Assembly: GCA_902729315.2 (NCBI GenBank)
Contig: LR746275.1
Location: 3,302,001 to 3,366,000 of the forward strand
Direction of reading: 5' to 3'
Length of the DNA: 64,000 nt
DNA from: Spirodela intermedia
Taxonomy: Eukaryota > Streptophyta > Magnoliopsida > Alismatales > Araceae
Part shown: piece after piece, positions 48,548 through 61,600 of the stretch
Position numbering within the stretch: position 1 is the stretch's first letter
Layout: each line of letters starts with the position of its first letter
Notes under the pieces: generated by a model
What the model was told of the DNA's origin: nothing
Databases searched by the model: none
Seen by the model: only the letters and a program-made list of their open reading frames with translations
Translations under genes and position numbers: made by a program

Positions 48548-51500
48548 TCACGAAACGACAGCGGAGGGGCCTGGCGGCGCCGACACCAGCCGGTCGCCGT
48601 GCATAAGATGGGCGGGAAAGGGGGCACGACACTGGGAAATATGGGCCTTGAGCTTGGGCACGTTGGGATGCGCGCTGCGGCAGCGGTGGCAGCGCAGCTC
48701 CGCCGAGAGGAGCCGCTCGCTGGCGAGCTCGGCGGCGCCGTTCCTCTCGACGGCCTCCAGCACATCGCCGGAGTCGAGGAAGAAGGCGGTGTTGAAGGAA
48801 TTCCAGTGCTTCTTGTTCTTCAGGTGGTCCGAGTCGAAGTCCTGGCTGATGACGTGGAGGTGCAGCTGCCGCATCGACGGAGCCTTTTGGAGCGACGGCG
48901 TCAGTAGCGGCGGCAGCGATGGAAGAAGAGGAAGAAGAAGACCAGAGACGGCGGCGGAGAAGACCTACCGAGTGGTAGCCCAGCCGGAAGGTTAACGAGG
49001 GGTCGTCGCTCAGGAACTTCGCCGCGCACCTCATCCCCGCTTCGTGCATCTTCCTTAGCAATGGCAGGTGCTCTTTCCGCACGTCGGCGAGCTGGTCAAC
49101 GCCTTCCAGTCTGGACACAACGAGGACGTGCTTCTTCGCCTGCGAGGAAACAGAACAAGAAGAAGAAGCTGAAGAAGACGAAGAAGATGGAGCCGAAAGA
49201 AGAAGAAGAAGAAGAAGCTGACCTTGGGGTAGAGGTCGGGCAAGATGACGAAATCGTCGGATATTTCCATGGCGACGTCCCCGTGCTTCTCGGGCTCCAT
49301 GGCGAATCGATGGAGGGACTGCGCCCACGAGCCCCAAGCTTTCTTCTTCTTCCTCTCTCCTGACCCGTCTTCGTATTTCTGCTCCTGCTCCCCCTTCTGC
49401 TTCTTGTTCCTCTCCGAATGGGCCTGTACGACGGAGATGAAGTTGCAGAAGAGAGAAGAGTAGGCGGCACGGAGGACCCCGCAGCCTTCCTCGTAGTCGC
49501 CTCCGAGGCAATTGGGCCTCTGCGGGTTCATGTTCGGGCCGAGAACATGGATTACGTGCGTGACGCCTTCTCTCTGGTGCAGAGGGGAGCTGGAAGGAAG
49601 ATGGACCGCGACGGAGGAGCCGGGGACTAGGGTTCCAGCTTGTTCCTTGGTCGCCGCTTCGAGGGCTCCGCCGGCTGCGCTGAATATGGCCGCGTTGACC
49701 CCTCCGCCGCCGGGCTTCAGCCTCCTGCACGGCCATTTCGCTCAACACGTCTTGAGAGCCATCAGGAGAATAATAATAAAAAATATATGTTTTCCTTATC
49801 AGTAATAACAAATAAATGCATGGAATCTTACCAATTGGCGGCGTTCGCAATCACACTGCAGTGCAAGCTCCCGCGGCTGAGGAGTCGAGTTATGTCTCCC
49901 ACGAAGGTGAAGAACCTCCTGGAATCAATTTTCCTCATTGAAGCCTTTGACTTTACCAAAGATAGGATGTTTGAACTGGGAGTCAAGTCCACGAGGACAA
50001 GCCTGACGCCGTCGTATCTGGCCAGAAAGTCTGCCACACTGTCGACGATGATATCTGATGCTTTCTCATGATCGAACTGGAAATCGGCGGTCGAGATTGA
50101 AGGGAAAGCCAGAGTACGGGAACCATCATCCGTCCCCACCTCCTCCTCGTCCCTGTTTTCTCCCTTGACTCCCAGAATGCGGGAGCTCTTCCCACCGCCG
50201 CCTTCATCTGGAATGGGTTTCTGACAATCACTTCCACCAGACTGAAGCTCCGTGGGCTTCTCCACCTTCTTCAGGAATCTCATTATCCCGAGCTGGACTT
50301 TGGAATCTGGGTTCCTCTTGCCAAAGCAGCCATGGGGGAGGGAATCAGATGGGCCGAGAGAGCCGTATGAGTTGACCAATTCCCGCACTTCGGCGTCGCT
50401 CTGGCAAAATGTGATTCTAGAAAAACCCTCGTTGACTTCAGGGAATTCCTGACTGTGTAGCATCCGGTTGACGACTGCAGCTGCTCTTCCGCCTTGCAGA
50501 TTGCCTTCGTGTCCGCTTCGCTTCACTGACCGAGATATGCAGACTCGGGCAGGGAGATTGAGAACTACTGCATGCAGCTCTGCCTGAGGGCCGCCGAGGG
50601 CCACGAACTCGGCGCGTTGCTCTCTATCGAGGTTGCACCTGTCGATGAATATGCTCTTCCCATCCTTCAACGCCTCGGTCGCAGTTTTAATGCACTGTGA
50701 TCTTCTACCAGGCTTCCCATTGGCAATATTATCCTGCAGCGAGATCAGAGATTGAATCTTCGTCAGAATGGTTTAATCAAACAGGTCAAACCAAAAAGAT
50801 AACAGCTCATCAAATCTGTTACGAGATCTGCGTCCCTGATTTCTCCTGGGTCACAATGCCATCGGATTATGAACTAGAAAGACTTCGCGGATTTTGACAG
50901 ATAATTTCACCGGCGGCAAGATACAGTTGGTCAACCATGGCAGATTACAACGTGGAACTCTAAGAAGTACGGGCAGATACAGTTCACCCCTTACCTCTCC
51001 TAAAAGGTTCAGGAAACGGTTTAGGACAACTTAATCCAGTATTTGATCCGATAAGTTGCAAAGTCAAACTGTTTATAGCTCATAGAAGAAAATATCGATC
51101 ATCTGCAGAAGGACATCCATGAGACAAGTCGTGATAATCCCAAGCATTCCAGGGGTAATTGAGACTCTGAAAGATGGTGAATCTACCGAGATCTCTTCAA
51201 ACGCAATCATCCTTCCTATTCGTGATCTCGACAGTCACCCAAAAGCCCCTTCTTTCTTTAAACATGGAAAAAAAAGGGAAGATAAAATGGTAAAAGAATA
51301 TGGAAAGGATCTTAGCTCGGCAAGCGATGTCATTAACAACACGATTAAGCCTTATTTTTGCGAGTGTAATTAATAACACAGTAATTAATAACTCGAGAAT
51401 CAAATAATCCCTATTCTTCATTCGAATAAATTCTATATTTATTCACATGAAACTCTATTAAATCGAATGATTATTTTGAAAGTAGACAAAATCCCCGTCA

Positions 51501-51799
51501 AGTGCTCACCCTTCTGGCATTGATCGTCCCCACTTCAACCCACGAAGGCACAAACCTGGCAGATTCGCACCCAGGTACGGCGACCGGCCCGCATGACGTT
51601 CTCGCAGAAGGTACTCTTTCCGCTGCCGGGGGCGCCCATCAGGATGACTACCAGAGCCTTTCCCTTCTCTCCATCTCCATCCCCTGTCCACGAGAAACAA
51701 TTAGGCTGATAGAAGGATGAAGACAACCCTAATGGAAGATCAGACACACGGAGAAGTGAGCTCCGAGGTTTTGATTATTCGCGCGGGGCGATGGAGGGT

Positions 51800-51838
<39 letters not shown>

Positions 51839-51891
51839 GAGAAGAAGAAGAAGAACAGACCCTGCGAGGTGGGCTTCCCCTCGCCATCCAT
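48548..51891 (-). CDS. APTX: Aprataxin-like DNA-repair protein: kinase, macro, HIT and Zn-finger domains
   Basis: Exons (minus) 51891-51861, 51683-51556, 50733-49832, 49724-49220, 49139-48969 and 48883-48548 join in frame to 690 residues. Domain order: a P-loop kinase-like domain with GAPGSGKST (28-36) and SIFIDRCNLDREQR; a macro-like region (LAFPSISTADFQFDHEKASDII, FVGDITRL, GGGVNAAIFSAA); a HIT domain (KKHVLVVSRLEGVDQL to RQLHLHVISQDF, His587 and His589); and an aprataxin-type zinc finger (RCHRCRSAHPNVPKLKAHISQC). Aprataxin removes AMP from abortive DNA ligation ends; the plant protein adds the N-terminal domains. Arabidopsis databases call this locus bHLH140 although no bHLH belongs to it. 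Exon 1 is only 31 coding bases with a weak donor (gtctgt), so the N-terminus is the least certain part. Confidence 0.9.
51797..51830. repeat. (GA)n microsatellite in aprataxin-like intron 1
   Basis: GA run followed by CAGA units. On the transcribed (minus) strand it is a (CT)n pyrimidine tract within the 177-bp first intron. Confidence 0.85.
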
Positions 51892-52230
51892 CACTCCCGG
51901 GAGACCAACGCACTGAGTCCTCGGCAGGACGGGGGAAAATAAATAGGGTTTAAGCGACGTGGCCTCCACTTGAAGCCGGTGCACATATTGGGCCTTAAAA
52001 GCAGCACAAAAAAAGGAGCCCATTTAAAATATCCCAACTTAAAGCCTTACCAAGCCCAATAACACCAGCATTGAAGCCCACTTTTCTGTTAGTTAATGGT
52101 CCATTTAAAACGAGCCCATTAAAAAACAGGTCAGCCCATTTATATGTTCTTCATATGTTGGCCTCACGATTATAAATGCATTATTTAATTACAATTTTCC
52201 ATCTCATTTTGTAATATCCATGTACATTAT
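51892..52230. promoter_or_regulatory. Promoter region of the aprataxin-like gene
   Basis: Repeated GGGCC/AGCCCA site II-like motifs occur at about 51989, 52015, 52051, 52074, 52116 and 52134. A telo-box-like aaaccctat (minus) lies at about 51946. No TATA box was found. The pattern fits a TATA-less housekeeping promoter. Confidence 0.45.
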
Positions 52231-52239
52231 TAAATAATC

Positions 52240-52295
52240 TCTCTCCCTAAGAATCCAAAATAATTCATACCATTTTATTAGGAACTTCACGGGCA

Positions 52296-52339
<44 letters not shown>

Positions 52340-52690
52340 CTCTAAGAATTTAAGAAAATGCATGCCATTTTGTTTGTAACTTCATGGACTCTCTCTCTAT
52401 CTCCCCATCCCTCTAAAAATTTAAGAAAATGCATACCATTTTATTAGGAACTTCATGGGAGAATATCTCTCTCTAAGAATTTAAGAAAATACAGACCATC
52501 TTATTAGAAACTTCATGTGAAAATCTCTCTCCCTCTCTCTCTCTCTCTCTCTAAGAATTTTAGAAAATGCATACCATCTTAGAGAGAATCTCTCTCTAAG
52601 TTACTTACCATTTTGTAAGTAACTTCATGAGTTCTCCTCTCTGAGAATTTAAGAGGATGCATACCATTTTGTTAGGAACTTCATGGGCCC
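52240..52690. repeat. Interspersed minisatellite: 45-bp unit alternating with CT tracts
   Basis: Six imperfect copies of 'aagaatttaagaaaatgca' followed by 'ccattttattaggaacttca' recur at 60-110 bp spacing. Variable (CT)n runs separate the copies. Confidence 0.85.
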
Positions 52691-52928
52691 AAACATAACT
52701 CCCCATCAAAGTAATAGGACGCAAGCCACATATGGGGAAAAGAAGGAAACAATGCAGGAACTGCAGAGACACTTGAGATGTTACCCCCCCACCACACGGA
52801 GGCAGATGAGACCCCGTCATTGCAGTCGAGCTCCTTCAACAAAGAAGCAATGCCACAGAATGCTAGCAGATATAATCACATACAGAACGGAAAACCAGAT
52901 CAATCACATTGATTGGAAGCGGATGGGG

Positions 52929-53303
52929 GAAGCCCTATCAGAGTAACTATGACATTAGCCACATTTGGGCACCAGCCCATAGAGCTTTCAAATCATCTCC
53001 TCACGTAGGGCATACTCATCTCCTCATATCTCCTCTACTCATGAAGAAGCAAAAAAGCCACAAAAAACCTGAATGAAAGCAGTGCCATCTCAACCCCAGA
53101 CCTTCTCCAACCCGAAAGCTAAATCCTTTAACAAAACCAGGAGGTGAATGATACCCAGGAAGAGAGGGGGGGAGATATTTGGAACAAATAATTGAAGTCA
53201 TAGAAGATGAGCGAAGAACAGGAAGCCCTATCAGAGTAACTATGACATTAGCCACATCTGGGCAACAACCCATAGCTTTCAAAATAATTTCCTCATTTAG
53301 GGC
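52929..53303. repeat. Direct repeat pair, about 82 bp, 292 bp apart
   Basis: 'gaagccctatcagagtaact' followed by 'atgacattagccacat.tgg' occurs at 52929 and 53221 and continues with good similarity for about 80 bases. The intervening 210 bases are not repeated. Confidence 0.85.
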
Positions 53304-54516
53304 AAGCTCTTTGCTGTAAGATATCAATGGATAAAATAAGCAAAATAAACTGGAAGAAAATGAGAAACCAAATGGATCCCCATCAAGGCTTGGAAAGGTG
53401 TCCTACCCTAGGAACTACACCTGCATGGCAATCATGAAGTGCATGAATAGATTTGAACAGAAAATTTGGAATCCACATTAATGACCAGAACCGTGCAGTT
53501 TTTTTACTGTCATCACTCTTCAAAAGAGTTCAATATCTCTTCAGGGTGGCCCTCTTTTCCAGGGATTCAAAGTGTTATTCTCCAAACCATTGGAAGAAAG
53601 ACATCCAGTGGCCACCCAACCTGTTCAAAACGAGAAATGTAGAAAGCAGTGGAAACATTGGAAGCTAGAGTCAAGTGTAAGATTACACGTTATTGATTAT
53701 TTCAAATGCACGTAGATTTCACCACCAGCCTTTGCCAAGGTAGGTAGGTGAACAGAACAAGCCGGAAAACAAAAAACGAGCAGTGACATTTAAGACCAAG
53801 ATATTGCATGCTCCCTCTCCAGGTAGAAATAAGAGAATTCGAAGAAGGCCCGCTTCACTAGCACAATGCGACGAAGACACTCATCGTACGCGGTAGCAGT
53901 AGCGCTTCCAAGGCCATCCCTGAAATGTGTTCCGGGCTCAAACAGCGACTGACGGGCGAAGGTCGTGTCGCACGAACAGAAAAATATGATTCGGAGAAAA
54001 GATCAGAAGTCAAGAGACAGAGGGAAGCAGGGACCATGATAACATCGCCAGCGCTATGCATTTAGGTGACCAGGGCGGGGGAAGATAGATCCAACGCCTC
54101 TTTTTTCCTAATCACTTGGAGAATCCCTAGACTCGAGTCTCTAAGAACAGATGACGATTCAGGAGCAAAAAATGCCGAACACTTCTATAGATGTGAATTC
54201 CCATACACATTGCACCACGATTTAGAAATCCAGCACCCAATGCAGATAATCGGCGTGTCTGCAAGACGAGAGTACTCGTACCCTCCTCCACCTTCCATAG
54301 ATCTATATGCCAACAGGAGAGAGAGACGCCTGCGCAGCCAAAAACCCTACTTCCCCCCAGCCGCGCCTTCTTTGCACTAAATAGCATCCGTGCCGCCGGC
54401 CAGGCAGCGAGCCCCTCGGATATCTGGGCAGTCACCGGGGGTCCGAACCGATAAGACTTTGTCGGAACCCGTTTTTTTATACTGATAATTTATTTTTACC
54501 GAAATGACATTAAAAG

Positions 54517-54519
<3 letters not shown>

Positions 54520-54557
<38 letters not shown>
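54520..54557. repeat. (CT)n microsatellite
   Basis: About 19 CT units in intergenic sequence. Confidence 0.9.
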
Positions 54558-54560
<3 letters not shown>

Positions 54561-55191
54561 GCCCATCTTGCCATGGCAGAACAATGAACAAAGGCAGCCA
54601 ATAATCGTAGAAATTAAATAAAGTGGTCAAATGAAATGGCCCTAGTTTAGACCTAAAAACATCGAGGTACTACAGGAAAAAATCCAAGGCATACCACCCA
54701 TCCATCCATCGTTGACCGCTGCAGATTGATTCATATTCTGGAGATCGTGGGAGGCCAGAAAAATAGATAACTTCCAAGGTTCCAATGCTCGAGGCCAATC
54801 AGTACCAAAGTGGGAAGTCTCTCGAGCAGTTGTCAAGAACAATGAGGAAGAATCAAACTCGTTCGGGGCGGTGGCGCCGGCTACCGTGGTCCGTGCGGCA
54901 TGTACACTGTATCAGGCGATGATTAGGTCAAGACCTGCGAGGTCCTACGGTCCAGGAAGAATCGATCCCACATAATTTCACCGCAGCCTCAACGGCGCCC
55001 AAAAAACCACAAAAAGAGAGGAAAAAAGGGAGAGATGACCCCGCGACTCGAGAAAGGAAAGGAAAAAAAAAAGAGGGCTATAGAGCGCCGCCGCCACTGC
55101 CGGCAGCTCGAGAGTTGACCTGTTTCGGACAGACGGCGAAGCTTGGAGCCGGCTCCCCGTCGACCGACATGTTGTGTGGGCTTTGACGCGA

Positions 55192-55593
55192 TCAGTAGCC
55201 GCTCATCGGCGGCATGCCGTACGCGGGCATCGGCGGCATTCCCATCGGCGGCACCCCCATCGGCGGCACCCCCATAGGCGGCGCTCCGTAAGGGCCGCCC
55301 ATGCCGGCCACCGGCGGCGCCGGCAGCGCGAGGGGCAGCAGCTGGGCGTACATATTCTGAGGGGGGGAAGGTAGGAGGAGGACATTAGTTGGGGGAAAGT
55401 CAACTACCAGGAGGAAGGAGGCCCTGAGAGTTCAGAAGACTTCATTTATTACCTGCTGGGCGACCATGTCCTTCTCTTCCTGCTCCTTGGATTTTACTTC
55501 TTTCTGGGCCTCAAGCTTGTCCTTGATGAGCTCGTCCACTTTGCCGCTGTACTCGCGGATGAACTGCGGATGCACGACGTATAAGAGAAGATT

Positions 55594-55630
<37 letters not shown>

Positions 55631-58600
55631 AGGGATGATTACCTGGAGGAGATAGGGGAAAGCGAAGTCGATCATGTTGTTCATCCACGCAAGTTCCAGC
55701 GCGACGTCGGGTCGAATGAGATCGTAGCAAATGAAGAGGCACGACGCGAAGCATTCCTTCTTTCCCTGCACATTCGGGCATGGAGTTGTCTGGTTAAACA
55801 GCAGGGAAATGGACAACATTCTGACGTTTCGATTCTAAAGGCAAAAAAGTCAAGGTATTGGGCGGCGACTTCTGAGGAGTACCTGGTCGATGAAGTAAAG
55901 GAGAAGCTCTTCAGAAAGCTCGCGGTCGCCGGACTGGGAGCATGTCTCCATGGCGTCCTTGTACAGGTTGTCCTTCTTGGACAGAGCGATGGACTGCTTC
56001 CACCTCCCGGCCTTCTTGTAAATATAGGCGGCGATGCGCCTCATCTCGAGAAGCTCGTGCTTTTCGGTCTGCCAAAGTCACGCAGCACGAGAGATTAAAA
56101 GACCAGATTTTCGATTTTTCTTTTTCTTTTTATTTCTTTCCGAAGGGGGGCGGGGTAGGGAGTTGAAGATGAGGAAGGAGAAGTTCTCACCTTCTGGGCG
56201 AGCCCGATCTGGTCAAAGTTATCGTGCATGTCGATCGATTCTCTCAGCCTGTCATAGTCCTCCTCTTCGACGTAGATCTCATTCAGGGCCTCATTAACAG
56301 CCGCCACGTTGTTACTCTGTACTGCGACCATGTATGGCTTCACAAGGAGCAGGTGGCCAGCCTGGGCAAGCACATGAAAGTCAGCGCAGGACTTGACGGT
56401 CCTTATAACGGGAGGACGAAACGAAAGTCGGGACCGGGGGGCGGATACCTTTCTCATAATGTCAACGACGCGGGCATGGTCAACGCGGAGGGCAAGCACG
56501 TTGAGGAGGTCGTTGATGAGGTCCGGGTGTTCCTGCAGGTAGAAATGGACGGCCTTGTAGTAAAGCTCCACGTTGGCGACCTTGGCGACGACGTCCTTGA
56601 ACTGCATGTGATCCCAAGCATCTGGCGAATGGTTCATGATGGTGGTGGCGGCATTGTCGAACTCATCGTACTGAATGTAGAGATAAGTCAGCTCCTTCCA
56701 GTGCTGCTGCTCGTCGCACGCCCTTATGAGCTTCGGGATGTTCAGGCGAGTGGAAAAGAGCTTGATGTGCTCCATGAGTTTCTCAGAGCGATATCTCGCG
56801 TACAGGACGCCCAGTTCCGTGAAGATGCCCATGTGGGCGCGTTCCAGACCGAGGCCGCTCTCCATAAGAGAGATGATCTCATCGAAGCAGCCCCTGTTCT
56901 GATAATACTCGCTGACTTCCTCCATGTCGTCCACCTACACGAGAGAGACCGAAACTTTCAAGCTTAGGGATAGAGATTTTGAAGAGAGAATCTTTCAGGA
57001 GGGGCGGGGAAGGGGGGGGAGGGGTGAGGACAACCTGAACGATGATATTGAGGCCGGCTATTTGGGCCAAACGGAACTCCTCAGCATCCACGCATGCAAA
57101 GCAGACTTCCTTCCAGGTCTTCGCACTGTTGGCTTTACGAGCAGCGTCAACTGCTCCTTGGAACTGCCTCAGCTTCAGTAGAGTGCTGGCCAGCTTGGCC
57201 CAGTTAGAGATGAAAGCAAATATTATCTTTGCAGCCTCATACAAGGCTTCGTCATAGAGCCGATCGCCCACGTTTTGCAGGTTAGCCACATTAGGCATGA
57301 GAATGAATTCCTCAATCTCACCCAGCCTGTCGATCTTTGCATATGCGTAGATGAGCTCACTGTCCACCTTGGGCTCCTTTGCCTTCTGCCGGACCATGAG
57401 CAGGTATTTCACCAGGTCATGATACACATTGGCATCTTCAGCGGCTTTGATGACATCCAGGAATTGGGTGGCGTCATCTGCACGGATGAATGACTCGATC
57501 GCATCACTCACAAGACCTTCCCTGAGCTGAGCCTTCGCGACCTGACTCCACACGGCATCCTCTTCCACGCGGAATGCGAACTCTACAGCCCGATCGATGC
57601 TTCTGATGTTATCGAGGAGAACATTGACTGCCTGCACGTTGAGGTCGAATTTCTTGAAAATGGCGAAGGCCTCTTCGTAGAGCTGCGCTTCGACTGCCAC
57701 CTCCCCAACTGCAGGCCCGTCAAAGTTGTCCAACCTGTTCACATAATCCATGACCCTCGATGCATCGGCTTTGATGGCCGTCAGGATCAGCAGATTCTGC
57801 AGATTGAAGTTGCCGCTGAAGGCAGAGTTTTGGAGGACGATTTTTTCCAGCAGCTCGATAAGCTCGTGGGGAAGATCTGCAGTCATGAAAGCCTTAACAG
57901 CACCAGAAACCTGCTCCGGGCTCTTGCTCTCGGGCAGAGCAGTAGACACAACTTGGTCGATAAGCTGTCTTCTGTATTCATTATCGGGTTGGAGCACCTT
58001 ATCCCACAGATCTGCATCCATCCTTTCCACAACGTATCTGGAAGAAACGAGCGATGATATGAGGATTTGTCAGAAAGGTATCCCTCCTCTACCACGTTGT
58101 TGCACGCGAATCTATGCAGGAGGAACAAAAATAGCAATAAAGAGGGGCGGATGGATGGTACGGACCTCGCCTGCAGCTTGAACAAGGAGTTTTTGTTGGT
58201 GACGCTGATGAGCTCTTCATCACACTGCCCTCTCCTGTAGGCAACAACCGCGAGTGTGGGGTCCCTTTTCTCACAGTATTTGCCCACAACGCGTGAATCA
58301 TAGTAGGGGTTGGTCGTGAGAAAATGCTCGGGGTTGTTGTTGCTGTCGATGATAATTTTGCCCAAAGCGTTGTGGACGTGCACGTCTTGGCTGCCTTCGC
58401 TCACCAGATGCTCCAAGAACTGGGTAAGCAGTCGGAGACGATTCCTGACATCCACCAGATCCATTGACATTGACTCAGATGGAGAAACAGACTAAAGAGA
58501 GGCGTACAGACGATAAAGTCAAACGTTGCTCACCTCTTCTCGCATTCATCCACAAGCGGCTCCACTGGAAGGAGAGACCGCACAGAAAGAATGAGACCCT

Positions 58601-61600
58601 TGATGAAATCTTCAGGGCATTCGTCGTCCAGCAGTTGACCAACAACCAGAGGAGCATTGCCAGGGTTGACCTGTCACCAAGTTTTCAGAAAAGGAAAGGG
58701 AGAGACTTTAGATGCCGAAAAAATTAAAAGAGGTACCGAGCAATCATACTGCAAAAGAGATCATTAAATTTTAAAACAAAACTATTACCTTCTGAACATA
58801 ACCTTCGATGTACCGAAGCATGTTGTTCGAGTACAAGTAATGAGTAAGATCAGGGACAAAACCAAAACGATCACAAACATTGATAAGCGGTCGTGCATCA
58901 GGAAGCTTGGCTTCCATCAGAAAATTTTTAGTCTTCTCGGCGTCATAGAAGTTTGATTCCCTGGTGACGCGTTCTACTTCCTTAATTTGCCCAGTTTTTG
59001 CCGCGGCCTCGATATATTTGAAGTGTATTTCCGGATCCTCGCTGGATAGAAAAATTCATAACGGAGAAAATTAACCCAAAATACAGAAAAGGAATAATAA
59101 CCATCCGAAGTGTAGAGAGGTTTCTTTACCTGGAGCTTAAATACGATCCCAAAAAGAAGTATAGACCTTCGTAGGATTTGAACTGCTCAAAAAGCTTTAT
59201 GCATGAATCAACACCCAGTTGGTCGGAATATTCTTTGGCAGCCTACATAGCAGAGAGTTTTCAGGAATTTCCACGTCATCAATCACCGAGAATACACTGT
59301 CGATTACAAAAAAAATACCTGCACGATTATCTGAAGATTTCCCCTGAGATTTACGATCAGTAGATCTTTCATGCACTCCAACGCCCATTCTTTTGAGAGA
59401 GTCCCAAAGAACTCCACGAGCGCCTGAAATATTAAAAAGTTAAGTACCAAAACCAAGCTATGCAAGACTAATATAGCATTTGGAAACAAACCTGGGGCTC
59501 AATTGCGTGGGTATTCACAATGACGCGCTTGATATCGGGTAACTCGGAATAGTGCTGTCAAAATAAACATGCGGTTGTTCATTAAGGGCATAATCGAAGG
59601 CTTCGGCCACAAACAGAGTTCGCATGAGATAGAAAGGCGACCAACCTGAAGCGCTCGCACGTACAAGCCAGCCTTTTCACACAGCTGAGCAATACGCGGT
59701 CGATCATAGTGACTGAACATTCCATTTGCTAATATCGCGTCCGCAACATTTGGATAGGTCACCAGATTTATCTCTAAGACCTGTCACGAAAATAAGAACC
59801 AGGTTACATAAAAAGTAGAGACAAAGCTTAGGGGATCGTCAAAAGCTAAGCAAGAAGCACCGATGACCTTGGTCTGAAGGAAAGCATGCTCTGGTAGATT
59901 TGGTTTCAGAACGTCCAATAAGAAGGCCGTGGCCTCTCTGATCAAATTCCTCTACAGAAAACAAAAGTAAGCAATAAATAACTTCAGTTCATTGCCAGGG
60001 TACACCCCGTGAAATCCCAAATTTCGTGAACTTTGGAATCATAAAAGACATTTTAGAACAGTAAGCATTTAAATTTCCCAAGTAGTTCTAGGGAAATAGA
60101 AGAGGACTTAAGGAAAACCTGAAGAAAAAGATCTGTGATTGTATTGTAATCAACTGGACAGCCCCCTTCCATTTGTGACATCATCAGAGCAAAATTAACG
60201 GCACCCTGCAATGAAAATCTTAGTGAAAAAATGCCCAGGAAATTGAGAAGCCATAGAAGGTCATAAAGAAGAGCAGCAGGAGGTGAAAATTTGAACTGAA
60301 ACACCTGTTAAAGTCTATTGAGCCGCAAAAGCCAAATCACACCCCAAAAATATCTTTAAAAAATGTTCCATATGTTTACTTTCTACTTTTCAGAAAGAAC
60401 TAGACAACGTGAGAAATTTATTAAATACTACAAAATGACCAAGGAATAAGTAAATGAGACGAGATACCTGAGGATCAGCCCGTAGAATTGTTTGCAGAAG
60501 GAAAAGATAATCTGGTGTATAGCCAACCTGTGCTCAAGAAAAAAGGGAAATTCAGTCAAGTAAATCAAACGTCACTTGACACTGAGGATAAATAAACACA
60601 TCAACACCCAAAGTGAACCAAAATTAATCAATGATTTCAAAGAGCGTCTGTGCTCCAGAACTTTGTCACAATGCAAGCACTGGCATATGTGAGCCAAATA
60701 CCTGCTTGGAATATATGAGGATCTTATCAAACTCCCTCCTTTCAGCAAAAGCTGCAACAACCTTGGGGGTAGCCCTTGCCTTGATGTATATTTTCAGTGC
60801 AAGGTCATTATCCACAGTCTACAAAAAAGAAATAAGGACGTACAAATGATGATCTAAATCAGAAGTGAACAAATAACTATGGGAACATAACAGAAGATCA
60901 TAGATAATAATAACAATTATTATTATTATTATTAAGAAACCACGAGTGCTAAGAATCTCAATACTGACCTTTACAAGATCTCCAAGCTCTTCGCTGCACT
61001 CAAGCTTATCCTCGGCCAACCAATTCTCTAAAAGGTTCTTCTTATTCTGGTTAACAACAAGGCGGGATAACTCAAGGGACTCAAATGCATTGAGTTTTCC
61101 TCTTGTTAATAATGTCCCAAAATACTGCAATAATGGTGGGGTCTGGCCAGCTTGCACTGGAACACTCTGTAAAAACAAAATATTTAAATCTTGAAGAAAA
61201 ATGAAAACATAAACATTTTGACAAAATGTGGGCAGTCATACTGCAAAAGCCCAAAAAATAAAATGGCATCATCAAAAAAGATAACTTAGCAATTGGTATA
61301 GGTGTCTCTAAGAACTGTAGAAGACGTGCACCTGAAATTTTGCAACAGTGTCCGGAGTGCGAAGAATGCCTTGAGGAGACTCGGCAGCAAGCTCTGCAGC
61401 CTCCTTGTATTTGGTCTGGGAGAACAACTCTTGGAACCGCTGCACAACCTGTAGAACAGAAATGGATTCAGAAAAAGAAAGCACAACAGGAGGAAGGCAC
61501 AATAGTCCATGGAAACGAAAAGTTACTAATAAGCACCTCTGCTATCCAGGTGCACTTCACATATCAGAGGCGCATAAAAAAAATGCAAGAGGACGCACAC

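Larger units (their letters stand above)
52691..55191. other. Gene-poor stretch downstream of clathrin heavy chain
   Basis: No confident gene is present. It holds a direct repeat pair (52929-53010 and 53221-53303), a candidate tiny reading frame on the minus strand (53780-54061) and a (CT)n tract at 54520-54557. Around 55040-55110 there is A-rich then GC-rich 3' flank of clathrin. Confidence 0.5.

Noticed and set aside
48432-49850. A single 472-codon minus-strand frame
   Set aside because: It reads through introns of the aprataxin-like gene and alternates between correct and shifted frames. The spliced model fits the family over its whole length.
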